The notes: generated by a model not told the origin, from the letters alone. 64,000 nucleotides of DNA from Trichoplusia ni (GCF_003590095.1 NC_039478.1:23126001-23190000), one strand, 5' to 3'. Positions 23,791-35,549 are shown, counted from the stretch's first letter. Made by a program: numbers and translations.

Positions 23791-24559
23791 TAAATCGCCG
23801 GTTAGGGAGCCGATAGAGCGGCCGGTAATGAATGAAATTTATGAAATTCGGATCTAACCACTTAACTAACTGTTATAGAAAACTGTTACTGATTGTTCAG
23901 TGAACATTTTAACTTGAGCAAAAGGGGTGAGGAAAATACAGGACAGTCTTATCAGATGTATGATATTGTGCAACGAGCAACAGTTATTTTTAGACGCAGC
24001 CATTTTTGCCTACTGCCTATAAACCCTGCATAGATTAATCACTGTGATTATAGGTAGTACCTAGTTGTTGTGTTAACACAAATAATATTTTTTATCTTGA
24101 GCACCTGCATATACGCCGCCCCCGCCTGTTGTTAAAATAGATAATTATAATTTGTAAGCTTACGTTGCTACGACTTCCCACGTAGTGCTACGAATTGCTA
24201 CGAAAAAATAAAATGGAAATAAGAATGTTGCGAACAAACTGGAAGTCGAATATATGTATGTACTGTTTTGATCAAAATAAGCACATTTTTTTGCAATGAT
24301 TTACTATTTCACGAAATTACTAAAGAAATGGTAACCATGATTGTCGTCAAAAGGTTTCTTTTTCAACAACACAACTCGGACAACTCGGATCCGATACTTC
24401 GATTTATTGCTAACCAAGTAACAAATAATGTTCAGCTCTCGTTAGGTTATTATGGGGTATTAGTTTTAAGGTATAGATCCGTATGGGGTTAGTAAACAAT
24501 ACTAACATAATGTAATCACTAACATAAAAAAAAGTCAGAATAACTTCTCTTTAGCTAAC
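23791..24559. other. AT-rich stretch with a GCTACG cluster
   Basis: GCTACG motifs at 24168-24207 are followed by AAATGGAAATAAGAATGTT, a left end of the GCTACG family; no matching right end is nearby (the next inverted cluster is at 33236). The 74-codon frame at 24268 has no recognisable features. Confidence 0.45.
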
Positions 24560-25000
24560 CAGTTATGGCAAGGAAGCTCTGAGAGTCCATATTAAGATTA
24601 ACTCCAAGGCATGCAGAGACCGTTGTGTCACCTCTCAAGAACTGCCTGCTGCAAGTTGCCTAGTGGATATGTACTCCCATATTATATAAATTCTCTGTTT
24701 GTTTGTTCGATCAGGTTGGGTTTTGCAACTCTTTTGATTTTTTGCCACTGCCCGATAAGCTAGCAGGCTAAAATTCCTAAAATCAGGGTAGCTTCAAACC
24801 TGATGACAATACCATTTAAACCTATAAAAACGGTTGGACCAAATTCTATAAAATTTGAATGGATTTATGATGAACGGTGGAAACGTGGATTTTTTTTTTC
24901 TACAAAGTCTGAAAAAGCTCCTTAATGTGTATTTTAAGTATTGCGTTATTCCCGTGATGAGATAATGAGTGGCCCCGAGGGGATTTTATCATTTCCTTAG
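24560..25000 (-). mobile_element. Diverged relative of the TAA-tailed non-coding element V
   Basis: The minus strand starts with CCCCTCGGGGCCACTC (near 24985) and GGGAATAACGCA, and later has a block matching V (GGAGTACATATCC, GACACAACGG, CTCTCAGAGCTTCC, TTGCCATAACTGG), as at 52071-51830. A different repeat (about 24700-24850) interrupts it. The 3' part with hairpins and TAA tail is missing. Confidence 0.5.
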
Positions 25001-25079
25001 TTAAGATATATTTTATTCATTTATAAACAAAGGTATTTCAAAAACAACTTACAAGTAACTATGAAAAAAAAAAATTCCT

Positions 25080-25315
25080 TAGTTTCCTACCGCTCTGTCG
25101 TTAAGCATGGCGGCTGATCAAGCTCCGCCCCCGCCACACACAGGCGCTTCTGTTTTTGTGAGTAGCACACAGAGAAAACTGTGGGAGAGTGGACTGGGTA
25201 GGGGTTTGATATCTGCTAACACCCTGGACCCCCTGTAGTCGGCGACCGACGTTCAGTGTCGTGGTAACTCCTTTGTTTCATGCAGCCCTGGTAGTTCAAG
25301 CCAAAACTGTAGCAA
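25080..25315 (-). repeat. Interspersed repeat B, copy 4 (divergent)
   Basis: Has GGCATGGCGGCTGATC-like start (TAAGCATGGCGGCTGATCAA) and GCAGCCCTGGTAGTTCAA end, but the central part (about 25195-25285) is replaced by another sequence containing GGACCCCCTGTAGTCGGCG. Confidence 0.6.
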
Positions 25316-25884
25316 TATAGTATCGATAAAAAAATTAAAAGATTAAGAAGGAAATCTTATTTTGGTATTAATAAAATAAATGTAACAAAACTGTTTTAGT
25401 TGCATTTAATAAAATACCTGAAACGTGATATGTGATTTCAATAATGGTTATTGTTTCAAAGCATTGAAAAAAAAGATATGTTTTGTGGAATAAGAATGCC
25501 CCTGAAAACGAACGTAAAAAATTTGAGAAAGCGAAGTCATTCCTTCTGAAGTTGCTTCAGCAGACTGTTACTGCTGAAAAATGGAAACTTTTTATAGGAC
25601 GTATCATTTTTTGGAGAAAAATATGTTAACATAAACATTACGACATGGTTGACGCCATGGAGAACTGAACTTATATCTCTTTTTACATTCCGATTTGCAT
25701 TTATTGACACGCTAGTCTTGCTAAGAGTATTAAATAAAGCGGTTGTATGAATAAGATGGCAGGTTCTTTGTTACAAATATAGTTTTAATTAACATCTAGC
25801 TCTAACCTAACAAGAGCTAAACTATCGTAGGAATCTTATATTGCCGAGATTGAATGCCCTCCTAAACACTCTACGCTTTCTTCG
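25316..25884. other. No recognised feature
   Basis: AT-rich, apparently single copy in this window, no ORF with recognisable motifs. Confidence 0.5.
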
Positions 25885-25915
25885 AAAAGGGTAACGTTTG
25901 CTACGTTACCCTTTT
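25885..25915. repeat. 12-bp perfect inverted repeat
   Basis: AAAAGGGTAACG, loop TTTGCTA, CGTTACCCTTTT. It stands at the edge of the GC-rich island that follows. Confidence 0.7.
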
Positions 25916-25934
25916 GTAAGAATCTCGTACTAAA

Positions 25935-26100
25935 CATGTCATATCGAAGTCGCAGCGACGGCGGGCGCTCTCGCCGCCGTGCAGCGCTCTACTGACGGGG
26001 CGTCGAGTGAGGCGCCGCGAGGACCCGAGCGCGGGCCTAGGGCGCCCGCAACGTGGTGCGCTATTGCGCAGGTCATCAGAGCGAGTTAGCAATAGCACCA
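25935..26100. other. GC-rich, CpG-dense island
   Basis: About 165 bp of strongly GC- and CpG-rich sequence (GGCGGGCGCTCTCGCCGCCG, GGCGTCGAGTGAGGCGCCGC) in otherwise AT-rich DNA. A 66-codon minus frame crosses it (MVLLLTRSDDLRNSAPRCGR...), but its arginine/serine-rich composition follows from GC content and it has no known motif. It could be a promoter or first exon of a host gene, or part of a transposon; I cannot tell. Confidence 0.35.
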
Positions 26101-26226
26101 TTCCTCACACTCCATATCTCAAAAGGGAAATGCAATGCATGGAAATTTAAACTTAAAAGCTTAACAGGCAAAGTATAATTTCTAGTGAGATTATGCGCCA
26201 ATACAGTAGTACAGCTAGTCTTGCTA

Positions 26227-26335
26227 CTCACACTAGTAAAGTGTAGTCAGTGGTGAGGCTTTACTAGTGTGAGTGCTGCCCCCCCGAGTGGGAGCGACAC
26301 ACTCGCACAGTATAAAGCCTGGTTCAGGGACGGTA
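26227..26335 (+). promoter_or_regulatory. TATA-containing promoter-like module, copy M1
   Basis: CTCACACTAGTAAAG (26227-26241) and its perfect complement (26259-26273) flank the start. Then follow GAGTGCTG, CCCCCC, CGACACACTCGCACA, TATAAA (26311-26316) and CCTGGTTCAG, an initiator-like TCAG about 10 bases later. A clear second copy is at 46151-46225. It may be a solo LTR or transposon promoter; no coding sequence follows. Confidence 0.4.
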
Positions 26336-26559
26336 GAATGATTAGCGATGAATTCGTCTAGTATATTTGCACGTTACATAACGTTAAGAAAAGAACAAAT
26401 AAATGCAATGCATATTTGTATTTAATTCCCTAATTAATTGCTACACAAATCGAAAGTAGTGATAAAAAATGTCTTGAATCGCGTAAGGAATTTACGGAAA
26501 TGAACAGAATATAAAAAACTAAAGCACTAGCTTAATGTTTTATACTTTTTTTCCAAAAA

Positions 26560-26895
26560 GAAAAGAAAGTATATAAGCCTGACCTTGAAAGTACCACCAA
26601 AAACATTTGTCTGAACACGCACGAGCTGTCGTTTGGTATACGAGAGGAGTATACAAGGTTTACACGGATACAGGGAGGGCGGAGCCTTAGTATTGCGCAT
26701 GCGCCAGACTCCTCGCGGCACTGCTGCCCTAGTAACTCGAGCGAAATTCTGGTACATTTTGGTGAAAATCTTGGCTCGAACTACCAGGCTAGCAGAAACG
26801 TGAGGAGATTCGAAACCACGCCCATTATGTACAAATCGAACCAATCAGCGATTCCCAAAAGTAGCCTAAACTTCTTCAGTAACGCCCATGGTTAC
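26560..26895 (-). repeat. Interspersed repeat C, copy 1
   Basis: About 335 bp, nearly 90 percent similar to 49355-49690 by eye: CTGAACACGCACGAGCT, GGAGGGCGGAGCCTTAG, TATTGCGCATGCGCCAG, CCTCGCGGCACTGCTG, CTGGTACATTTTGGTG, AACGTGAGGAGATTCG, AACCAATCAGCGATTCC. A 105-codon minus frame crosses it but is broken differently in the other copy. The CCAATCAG and GCGCATGCGC motifs are promoter-like, but no gene is attached. Orientation arbitrary. Confidence 0.6.
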
Positions 26896-27538
26896 TCCTA
26901 CGGATGCCGCCATTTTGCCGATTTTGTTGTCTCAGTTAGTTTTGTTTGTATCTCTTGAACCCTTGAACAAATCAATTAATAGTAAAATAAAGTGTGATAA
27001 ATTTGTTTTTGCTGTAAATCTATCAGTTTTAAGTCATAACTTCGTTAAACAATTTAGATATCACAAATTAGTATAAAGAAAGATAAGCTTTTGAGTTGGG
27101 GAACTCAAAAGCTTATCTCAATAGCTCTCATTAGAAATTGTCTTCTTTTCGACAATCTAATAATAAGCACAGCAGGACATAAATTGTTTCAAAGCGTTGG
27201 CGTTGGTTGTCGTTAATATTCTTATGGAAGACCCATCGGACGGTCGGTCTGTTTGCCTGTCTTAGCAAACATTTTACAGATTGATCTCGAAATTCAACGT
27301 TTCGCAAGTAGGTATTATTTCAATAGATTTTATAGAAAAAACGACTAATGATCCTCTCGACTGTAGAAAGACCAACAATTTTTTTTAAATGCTAACGGAA
27401 GGCTCTGAGGGAATGATGGTGGAATGCTAAATTAAATGAGAACAGATATTATTAAGGGCAGTCACCTTTACTACATTTTTAGTCCGTTCCTGAGCGGCTA
27501 GTCTTTAGCGGTGTCAGCGTAGTCGACATCGGTATAGG
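26896..27538. other. Non-coding stretch with a long hairpin at 27081-27118
   Basis: AGATAAGCTTTTGAGTT and its perfect complement AACTCAAAAGCTTATCT enclose GGGG. Otherwise AT-rich with no gene. Confidence 0.6.
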
Positions 27539-28160
27539 GTGTTCGATCAAACCCTCAATCAAGCTTCATTACCGTTTATTCCTAGCCAAATCATTCTGGA
27601 GATTTTCCTAACAACGCACGCTCGTCATCGCTTGCAAAGCGCGATGGAGAGATCAAACGGTTCCTTATACAGACTATCGCAAATAATGAATGCAGATACA
27701 TTATTAATAGCCTACTATGGAATAGCTGAATCTATTCATAGGGATGGCTTGGTATTCTGGGGCAATTCCACGGATTGGGAGACTATTTTTAAAGCTCAGA
27801 AAATATGCCTGAGGTCGATGTTCAAATTGATGGTAGCTGATAGCTACAAGCCGTACTTCGAACAGTATAAGAGCCTTACATTGCCATCTCTAGACATTCT
27901 CGAAGTAGCTATGTTTGTTGAATGATCCTCATTTATTTTCGCGTGGCGAGGATGTAACACATCAAAATAGACGTGATAATAAACTCTGTCTCGAGTAAAA
28001 CTGCACTTATGCATAGAAGTATATTTTGACCCATAGTGTGTAACAAATAACCTGTGATCTGGAGAGAACTCAATACCGAAGCCCTTAAACGTCGGCTCAA
28101 GTTATTTTTGGTACAGAGAGCATACTATTGGTCTAAGAGCCCGTGGACCCCAGACCTAAC
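27539..28160 (+). pseudogene. Degenerate jockey/CR1-like LINE C-terminal region
   Basis: The frame 27539-27925 contains SQIMNADTLLIAYYGIAESI, DGLVFWGNSTDWETIFKAQK and SYKPYFEQYKSLTLPSLDIL, the familiar region after the reverse transcriptase of jockey/CR1 LINEs (…yysyfhS.l.YGi.fWGnS…if..QKkaiR…PLF..l.iLt..siYIyE). A stop follows at 27923. The end of the same protein reappears after frame damage at about 28069-28160 (ELNTEALKRRLKLFLVQRAY, then YWSKSPWTPDLT and a stop). Endonuclease and most of the polymerase are absent. Non-functional. Confidence 0.65.
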
Positions 28161-29600
28161 GTAGGTATTTTATAAAAGCTAAAAGTTTGTCAGCGGATGC
28201 ACCCAACATAGGTCAGAACGGTGGTCGATTATGGAGTTTGGGACATGATGGCATGGCCAGATAAACGGTTCTAAAGGTGCCAAACATATCGATCTAACTA
28301 CGTCAAATTATAAAGCGCCATATTTCGTTATTACTTTCAGAATATTATAAAAAAAATGAATGAAAAATCCTGTTTTTATTTCAAAGTAATTTACTTCAGC
28401 TTTTTCATTTACAGCCACGATTATTTAAATAATTTTATAATTAATTAATCGAATATAGGTTAAGGTATAGAAATGAAAATTTTAGGTAAAAGAATTGTTA
28501 TAACGCTCTGGAACGTGAATATTATCTTATTTTATTTTATTTAACCTAAATTTTCTATTTAATCGTCATCACCACGAAAAGACATTTTCAACCATCTTTG
28601 AATGAGAGCTACCCTCTCACAGCAACTAGTAATATCGTAAGTAATTTGATGCAAAGCAAAGTAAAACCTAAAATGGACTATAGCCTACTGTCCAACTAAG
28701 CTTTACCAGATACCTAGCCTACTGTGAATTTCTTAGTTATCTCGTAAATATCATAAACAGTACATTAAGTTTAAACAATCCCACCTAAAACATTCTGTAA
28801 AAAACCTAGGCAAGTCTCGATGCAGATGCTTGTTTATCACTAAAAGTAATGAAATATAGATTAAGTTGTGCCAAGTCTAAGGTTCCTTACTAGGACTTAC
28901 CTATAGTTAATGTTGCGACATGGCCGTTTCGAAAGTTTAAGGTACTATGACTATGATTTCTTTATAAACTAAATACTAGTAAATGGTAGTATTGAATACA
29001 TTGTTAAAATAAGGAAATCATTATAACTTTATTTCCTAGATAAAATTCTTCGATGTGCCGATTACTTACTTGCAACTGACATTTAAATTGTTGAAAAAGA
29101 AAACGGAACCTTCAACGTGACATTTGATTTATGTCTGAGGAAAAGTGAAAAAAAAGTAATTTACACAATTTTACATTATATTTGTAAAGAATACTGTACC
29201 ATAACAATGTTCTTAGATTCCCGCCACCAACATATATTGTGCGCGTTTAGAAAATTTTAATAACGATAATTTGTAATGTCAAAATCTATTGAAGATAGCA
29301 TGAAAATCTATTGCTACAAATTGGAGACCAACCAAGGTGCGACTGATAGTTTGGTATATGTTATCAGAAACGCTATTTTAATTGTGACCGGGATTGAGGA
29401 TACATGGTAGGAAAGTCCACAGACCTGTCCCTATTATTTATTTTGGTGTAAGGCCTTCAGTAGTTTTGTATCTTGCAAGATGTGTTCGTCTTACATCTCA
29501 AACGCCTGACAAGAGTCTTGCATCGCAAGATCATTACCTGCTCGGGAACAATTAATCATTTAATCAATCAAATAAACAAATCAATTAAACACCTTCCCAT
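28161..29600. other. No recognised feature
   Basis: About 1.4 kb of AT-rich DNA without repeats seen elsewhere in the window and without a supportable ORF. Confidence 0.5.
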
Positions 29601-29614
29601 ACAAGGTTCAAGAC

Positions 29615-29960
29615 CTACAGAAAATTCAAAGAAATTGTTCCACTTTGAACCCAATTTCGACTTTAAATTCCCATCAAAAAAATTGAATTCTACATTAAGC
29701 GTAGGTGATGTTCAGGGAGCTCTAAAATTTTGTTCAGCCGTGACGATGTCGCCCGTGCTCACTCAATAAATTTATATTTATACATAAATTTTAAATTTCA
29801 GTGCAACAGTTAGTCGTAGCAATAGGCTCATTCCGAAGTGGCTCTGCCAGTGGTCTGGATGGCCTATCTCCCCAGCACTTAAAGGATTTGACGGGTCAAA
29901 GCACTGTTGAAGCCGGTGAGTCACCCTTAAAAGCGCTCATTTCGCTGACTTATCTTATGT
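29615..29960 (+). pseudogene. Degenerate LINE polyprotein fragment (upstream of reverse transcriptase)
   Basis: Two pieces in different frames read KLNSTLSVGDVQGALKFC (to about 29727) and VQQLVVAIGSFRSGSASGLD followed by GLSPQHLKDLTGQ (29801-29890). The block SFxSGSAxGLDGLxPQHLKDL is a motif I recognise from the region just before the reverse transcriptase of a LINE class. The join around 29740-29800 contains stops. Old, non-functional fragment; exact clade uncertain. Confidence 0.5.
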
Positions 29961-30699
29961 TCGTTCTTCGTAAAAAAAGACGGAAGAATTCGCCCATTTG
30001 CAATAGGATCTTTAATAAAAACGTAGTAAAGTGAAAAAACTGTTCAATTTTTTCAATTGCTGATTAAATGTAAAATTTCGGAATTTAATCGGTTTGTTTG
30101 TCTGATTTTATATGTGAATAGAATGTATCGTATAATAGTACTTAGTTGCAATAGTTTTAAACAGAGGATTTTTGAAAAGAGCCAATAATGAACAATTTTG
30201 TAACCCTTCTTCTCACCCACATCTCCACGCACGTCACAGAGGTTGGAGGCTTTTTGGTTGGTCCATATCTCGCAGGTTTCCAATGATCAAATGTACGCTT
30301 AAATTTAAAAAATAATTATCGCAGGGCGGGCTTACAAAGTAATAAAAGAAGACTTGAACTGTGTCCTGTAGCTATGCTCTCTAGATATTATGATGTTTTG
30401 CTAAGAAATAAACCGAATCGAACCGGTTAAAACCAACTAGCTACTATTTAAGTAAGTGTTTACAACATGCAGTAAAACGTTTTCACAACAACAACGACAA
30501 GTTAACTAAAATCATGTTTTTTTTTCAAGATTGAACTTGAATTGAACTTCAACATCTTCGTTCATTATTTGACAAATTAAGCATTATTTAAAAAAGGTTA
30601 GCCAAGCAGTTTTTTGAGAACTTTGAAAATATGCGCATATGCTTGCCAACAGACGAGGAATTTTCATATAACTTGATCTCAAAGTTTACGTTCACAATA
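29961..30699. other. No recognised feature
   Basis: AT-rich non-coding sequence; the short frames here have no motif. Confidence 0.5.
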
Positions 30700-31170
30700 A
30701 ATAGAGCCACAGAGTCTTGCGGTGTCGGATTTTGTTGACCAACAACAATGTTGTAGCGTCATCCAAATTACGAGACACGGTACTAGGAGCGCATAACACA
30801 AGAAGAGCTCAAAAAACAGACAAAACATAATAACTCAAAATAAGGCTTCAAGGAAAACTGAACTCTGTCATAAAAGACCTGAGGTAGAGTTTCTATTCCT
30901 TCGAAGCACGGATAACCATCGAGTGTTTTCTCCCCTTTTCGTCGGACGCGGGCACTGGTGCTATAAATCGAAAATTATGAATGAAAACTAACTGAAAGGT
31001 ATCGACATTGTTCTACTGATTGAAGCAATGATACATTCTCTATAGTTTAATGTCAATATCATTAAAGAAAGGCGCGTACTTTGGGGAATATAAACAGTTT
31101 CATGTGTGAGTTGCGTAGCAACCGAGCCGGTCGGGCGGTCGGAGTATTGATCGTCTCAGTTTCAAGCTTA
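30700..31170. repeat. Fold-back family fragment (right-arm type)
   Basis: Diverged version of 6690-7130 in the same orientation: ACGGTACTAGGAGCGCATAA, GCCGGTCGGGCGGTCGGAGT, and GGCGCGTACTTTGGG. The other arm is absent. Confidence 0.6.
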
Positions 31171-32151
31171 GCGGTGGGGTCAGTAAACTGTAACGTTTTA
31201 TTTCCTACTGAGTTTGCAAAACATTCGATTTCTTTAAATAGCTATGGATACTTTAGTCAAACTTTGATTAGCAGAACCAAACATTTTGTTATTCCGCTAA
31301 TTACAAGTAGAAGTTTCTGATATTACAATGCAGTGATACAATGTGTTGTAATGTCCAATGAACATCTTTAAAAAAATCAATGCTTTTTCCACTTAAAATG
31401 AGTTTAAAGTTTGTACCTCGCATGTTGTATTATTTATACCTATACAATCTTATTAAAAATAAAACCTCCCTTCGGACGCAGTTGGGTAAAATAGCCAAAT
31501 CTGTCGAGATCTTGCTCACACTTCTTGCTACTTGCTATCTCCCTCTTAGCATCGCATTCATCTCACTTGTCTATGTGGAAGCAGTTGAATGTATGATCGT
31601 AGTATTTAAGTATTTGAAAAAACTGTAACTCTGTTTACGACCTATCTGTTCACTTAGTCTGCTATAAATTCTTTGACTTTGACTTAGTTTAGAAATGAAA
31701 CTAGTGCGTTCTGCACCTCCTACTCTCCGTAGTTTCCTGGTAGGCAGTAGTAAAGATAGTAATTTTTTTGCAAAATCATTAACAGTGCCTTGCAGTTAGT
31801 TTATGCCGTGTTGTATTAATTTAGCCCAAATATTTGATTCGAAATGACAAAAAATAAAAATCAATAATTTCCAGTTTTTTTGCCTAAGTAGTTATCCCCT
31901 GAATGAATATGAAACTCATATAGACTTAAAATCCTATTTAATTACTGTTGTTATTTATAATGAAAACAAAAAAGAATTTGGATGAATGGATGATTGCAAC
32001 GGGACTCGAACCCACTTCTTCCAATCATGTAAGATGTCTTTACCGACTCTTGCCTTCTTAAATTAACCACCACATTCGAGAGAGGTGTGCTTAGTTTAGG
32101 GGAGTTTTAAAATGTATCCTTTATACTAAAAATCAATAATTAAAAACAAAA
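31171..32151. other. AT-rich stretch with a degenerate tRNA-like B box
   Basis: At 31989-32003 the minus strand has GTGGGTTCGAGTCCCGT, a T-arm/B-box-like sequence, and GGTGGTTAA lies about 65 nt upstream. Acceptor pairing fails, so it is not called as a tRNA. Nothing else recognised. Confidence 0.35.
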
Positions 32152-32180
32152 ATTAATATTGCTGTAGCAGCAATATTAAT
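32152..32180. repeat. 13-bp perfect inverted repeat
   Basis: ATTAATATTGCTG, loop TAG, CAGCAATATTAAT. Isolated hairpin in AT-rich DNA. Confidence 0.7.
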
Positions 32181-32269
32181 GAAGAGATATTAAGGATCTG
32201 TAGTTACATTTTTTATTACAAAATCCGTGAGCCCAGCAAGTATCAATCCCTCAGACCGTCACTATAAAC

Positions 32270-32360
32270 TCGATATGTTGGAAAACTAATCTGGCAACTA
32301 GTCCGCGAGTGCATCGCATCTATACCAGGGACACATGAAGCAAAGGAGGTCATAATTTAT
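32270..32360 (+). repeat. Fold-back family fragment
   Basis: CTCGATATGTTGGAAAACTAATCTGGCAAC (given here as 32269-32298) with GTGCATCGCATCTATACCAG and CATGAAGCAAAGGA matches 16027-16110 in the left arm. Short and isolated. Confidence 0.55.
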
Positions 32361-32747
32361 TCTCCACATTCAATACTGTAAGAGGTGCACTGATTTACAT
32401 ATACGCTGTGGGTTTGAAGGTATTTTATTGTAAGCAAGTTATTGCTTATGAAAATGAAAGAGAACATTTTTAGATATATTTGTTGTTTGTGTCTCAGCTG
32501 GATTTAGTATAAACTACGTATTTCTCATTTCATAACGTTGTTTGACGATGTCCTACTCAACGTACTGTTTGAGATACTCCAAGCAATGTAAACAATGTGT
32601 CAATTTTTTGAGAAATAATATTTTTCTTGTTTAAGAATTGAAAAGCAGTGGAGAAGTGCAAAAAGTACAGTGCCATTGCACACCTATAACTTGCCTTTAT
32701 GGTCGAAATATTGACTTAAATACTATATTTATCAAATCACTATTAAA
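32361..32747. other. No recognised feature
   Basis: AT-rich non-coding DNA. Confidence 0.5.
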
Positions 32748-33027
32748 TCTATATACTAATATATAAAGCTGGAGAGTTTGTTTTTTTGTTTGTTTGAACG
32801 CGCTAATCTTAGGAACTACTGGTCCAAATTGAAAAAATCTTTTTGTGTTGAATAGACCATTCATCGAGGCAGGCTTTAGGCTATAAACCATTACGCCGCG
32901 ACTAATAGGAGCGAAGATACAATGTGAAATTGTATGTGTACAATGGAAAATGTGAAAAATACAGGGCAGGTATAAATCATAACTTATATCTTCTGCCCAC
33001 GGGGACGAAGTCGCGGGCAACAGCTAA
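32748..33027 (+). mobile_element. Non-autonomous Helitron-like element, family H1
   Basis: TC follows A at 32747. The terminal tetranucleotide is CTAA rather than CTAG, followed by T. A small internal duplication around AATGTGAAATTGTATGTGTACAATGG-like sequence (32920-32947) distinguishes it from the other copies. Confidence 0.75.
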
Positions 33028-33036
33028 TAACATATA

Positions 33037-33112
33037 TTGTTGCAGAGGCCTTGTTGAGACAATTGATCTAAAATGTGAAGGGGTATCTACCAATGTACCG
33101 TTACCCTTGTTC
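33037..33112 (+). mobile_element. Fragment of element V sequence
   Basis: GAGGCCTTGTTGAGAC...TGTGAAGGGGTATCTAC resembles 51379-51424 (GAGGCCTTCTTGAGAAC...TGTGATGGGGCATCTAC). No tail or hairpins preserved. Confidence 0.45.
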
Positions 33113-33839
33113 TATAAAATAATAGACACTCGACCCAAGATCACAACAAAACTTCTATTATTCATCGAGAATTAATTAGGGCTCTTGGTATTTATAACTT
33201 AAATGAAAGCGTTTCGTTAACGACATTCTCGTAATATTTTCGTAGTATTCTCGTAGCAAAACAAAATGTCGTAGCATAAACAGACAGTTCGAAAGGTTTG
33301 CTTTTTATTCATCATTGGCCTATCTCTTTCCCAACTATGTTAGGGTCGGCTTCCAGTCTAACCGGATTCAGCTAAGTTCCAGTGCTTTTACTAGAGCTTT
33401 GGTTTTTAATGCGAGTATAAACTCATGAAATATTTAAGTAGGTGTATTACTTGGAATGCAAAAGAAATCAATGCTTTCAAACAAACTCATGTCAAGACAA
33501 ACAAACAAGTCAAACATTCATGTAAATGTAAACGGAAAGTTTAAAGAAAATTAAATATTTTCAGTTTTTAAAACGTCAACATTACTATTTTTACACACGG
33601 ATCCATTCGTCTGTCCGTCTGTCCTTCCGTCTGTCCGTTGGTCCGGCCGTCTATCGTTATCAATCATATCGTCAACTTTGCGGTTGCAATTTTTTCCTCA
33701 ATAGCGCTTATTTAGAAAAATAGCATCCAGGGTCACGTACAAAAACGTTTTCTAGAAATTATATTTAAACATGGCAAAACAACGTCTGCCGACTCAGCTG
33801 GTATTAGTATAGATTTAACAACAACTGTTTATTTAGAAC
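33113..33839. repeat. Patchwork of small repeats
   Basis: Holds an inverted CGTAGC cluster (33236-33282), a lepidopteran-type tail block CCAACTATGTTAGGGTCGGC then TTCCAGTCTAACCGGAT (33331-33372), and CTGTCCGT-type simple repeats (33608-33655). The end AACGTCTGCCGACTCAGCTGG near 33784-33804 resembles the 3' end of Helitron family H2. No gene. Confidence 0.45.
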
Positions 33840-35540
33840 GTCTTGTTTGTTTACAACATGACGTTTCTACATATTGTTCGGTTTGTCAAGTACAACACAT
33901 ACTATGTGTGACACATTCATTTGGATCATCGCTTTTGCTAAAAGTCAGTCGCTGATGCAGTTTGCTTAGTAGTTAGTTATACACGCCAGCTAAAAGTTGA
34001 TTATTACCTTTGTATCGAGTCAAATGAAAACCCGGCCTCGGCCTTATTAGATTATGTAAGCGACGCAACTGGGAGCTGGCGGCCATCTTGCCCCGCAATG
34101 TTTTCGCTGCCCAATATAAAACGCGGCATCGAAAGTTTGAAGCATTACGTTAATATAATCCAGTGGGTATGGGTGTCATAGCATCCATCTCCGATGGATT
34201 ATTTGAATTTTAAACATTTTATGTAAGACGAGATTACAATTCAGTCTTAAAAAAATGGGACAAGCGTCTGCTACAATGGATTTGAATCCACTGAGGGTTC
34301 GAAGAGCGCACTCCTAACTCGAGTAATTCGAGTATGTTTCGTCTCGCTCTCACTTAATGCAGTTATTTTCGTGCTTATTCACTCATCATGTATAAAGGGA
34401 TTTGAACCTTGGATCCCTCATACATGCATGAGATAGAAATAAGGTGCTCATCAAAATACTAATGTCAACGCCTTCGCCATCTCATTATCTGAAACCCCAA
34501 TTCTTAGTACTGGTCCAAAGCGAGAATACAGGAGTCCGATTTGATTTCGATAGGATTTATATAAGCTTCTTCACGTTAAACTTTTTCTCATGACTTCCAC
34601 CAAAATACCTTTACGATTAAGTTCTACTCACACACTTCTGTTAAATAAAATGTTGAAGTGAGAGGAGATGTACAAAACCTCCTCCGCATTGAAATTTAAT
34701 TCCACCAAACACGGGTTCTTGGTCTATTCAATGGTTCTGTATATTTGCGTCCGAGCTCCTCTAATAGTGCCAGTACGGGTACTAGGGCAGCATACAATCA
34801 AGGCGGCTCGTCCTGTCGTAGTACTGCATGCTATGGAACTTTTTGTTTGAGTTCGTCAAACATTCGCCATTCTACCCTTTTTTTGTTGAGTCATTATCTA
34901 ATATTAGTACCGTTCTATGTTTAACCACCCCTCATCGGTACTTCAATTTTTTTTCAGTCATATATCAACTTATTCACTAACCTCTTTCTTCAACAATGTT
35001 AAATACTTGTCTCATTTCAAATTTAAATGTTGTATCGCATTGTATTATGTGAGATTCACGTGTAGTCAGCGCCGCGGCGATGAAGTACATATTATTATAT
35101 CGACGGTTGTAAAGCGTAGGTGACGCTTGTTTCACATTCAGTGGGAGCAAACTGCGAGTATGAAGTTAAATTTTCAGAAACAATTCCCACAAGGTGTTAA
35201 TTTTTTAGGATTATTCAAGTCAAGACCTTCATTTGGACACCAAACACGACTAGTTTATCATTATCTTTAATGAGTAAAAATATTTTAAATTCTTTTTAAT
35301 GCACATTAAAAAAACAATATTAAAATTTCAAAAATAAAGACATACTACAGCAATAAAAAATAACCACGGGGCCAAAGTCGATGACAGTTTTCTGGGACTG
35401 AATGACAGGTATTTCATGTAAAATGAAAAAATAATAACCCAAATCGGGTCAGCCTAGAATACAGAAGAAACTTCTTCTTTTTTCAATAATAGACATCCCA
35501 GTATCCGTAGATTCCAGGCAGTCAATAGTAAAAGTAGTAA
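33840..35540. other. No supportable gene; weak repeat traces
   Basis: Mostly unrecognised AT-rich DNA. Two B-box-like sequences on the minus strand (GGATTCAAATCC near 34278-34289 and GGTTCAAATCCC near 34398-34409) could be tRNA-derived remnants, but no cloverleaf forms. A broken end of core F (CTTCATTTGGACACCAAACA, about 35228-35247) precedes the next fold-back arm. Confidence 0.4.
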
Positions 35541-35549
35541 AATCAACCG

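Noticed and set aside
25901..26101. Arginine-rich 66-codon minus frame
   Set aside because: Explained by the GC-rich island; no homology recognised, no splice or promoter evidence.
26527..26844. 105-codon minus frame in repeat C
   Set aside because: The second copy (49441-49626) has a different frame extent; the repeat is non-coding.
31985..32075. tRNA gene on the minus strand
   Set aside because: The T arm is plausible, but the 5' side does not pair with the acceptor end.
32697..33020. 107-codon minus frame
   Set aside because: It is the reverse of a Helitron H1 copy; similar frames in other copies are broken.
34272..34420. Two B-box-like sequences as tRNA genes
   Set aside because: No acceptor or anticodon stem can be formed around either.
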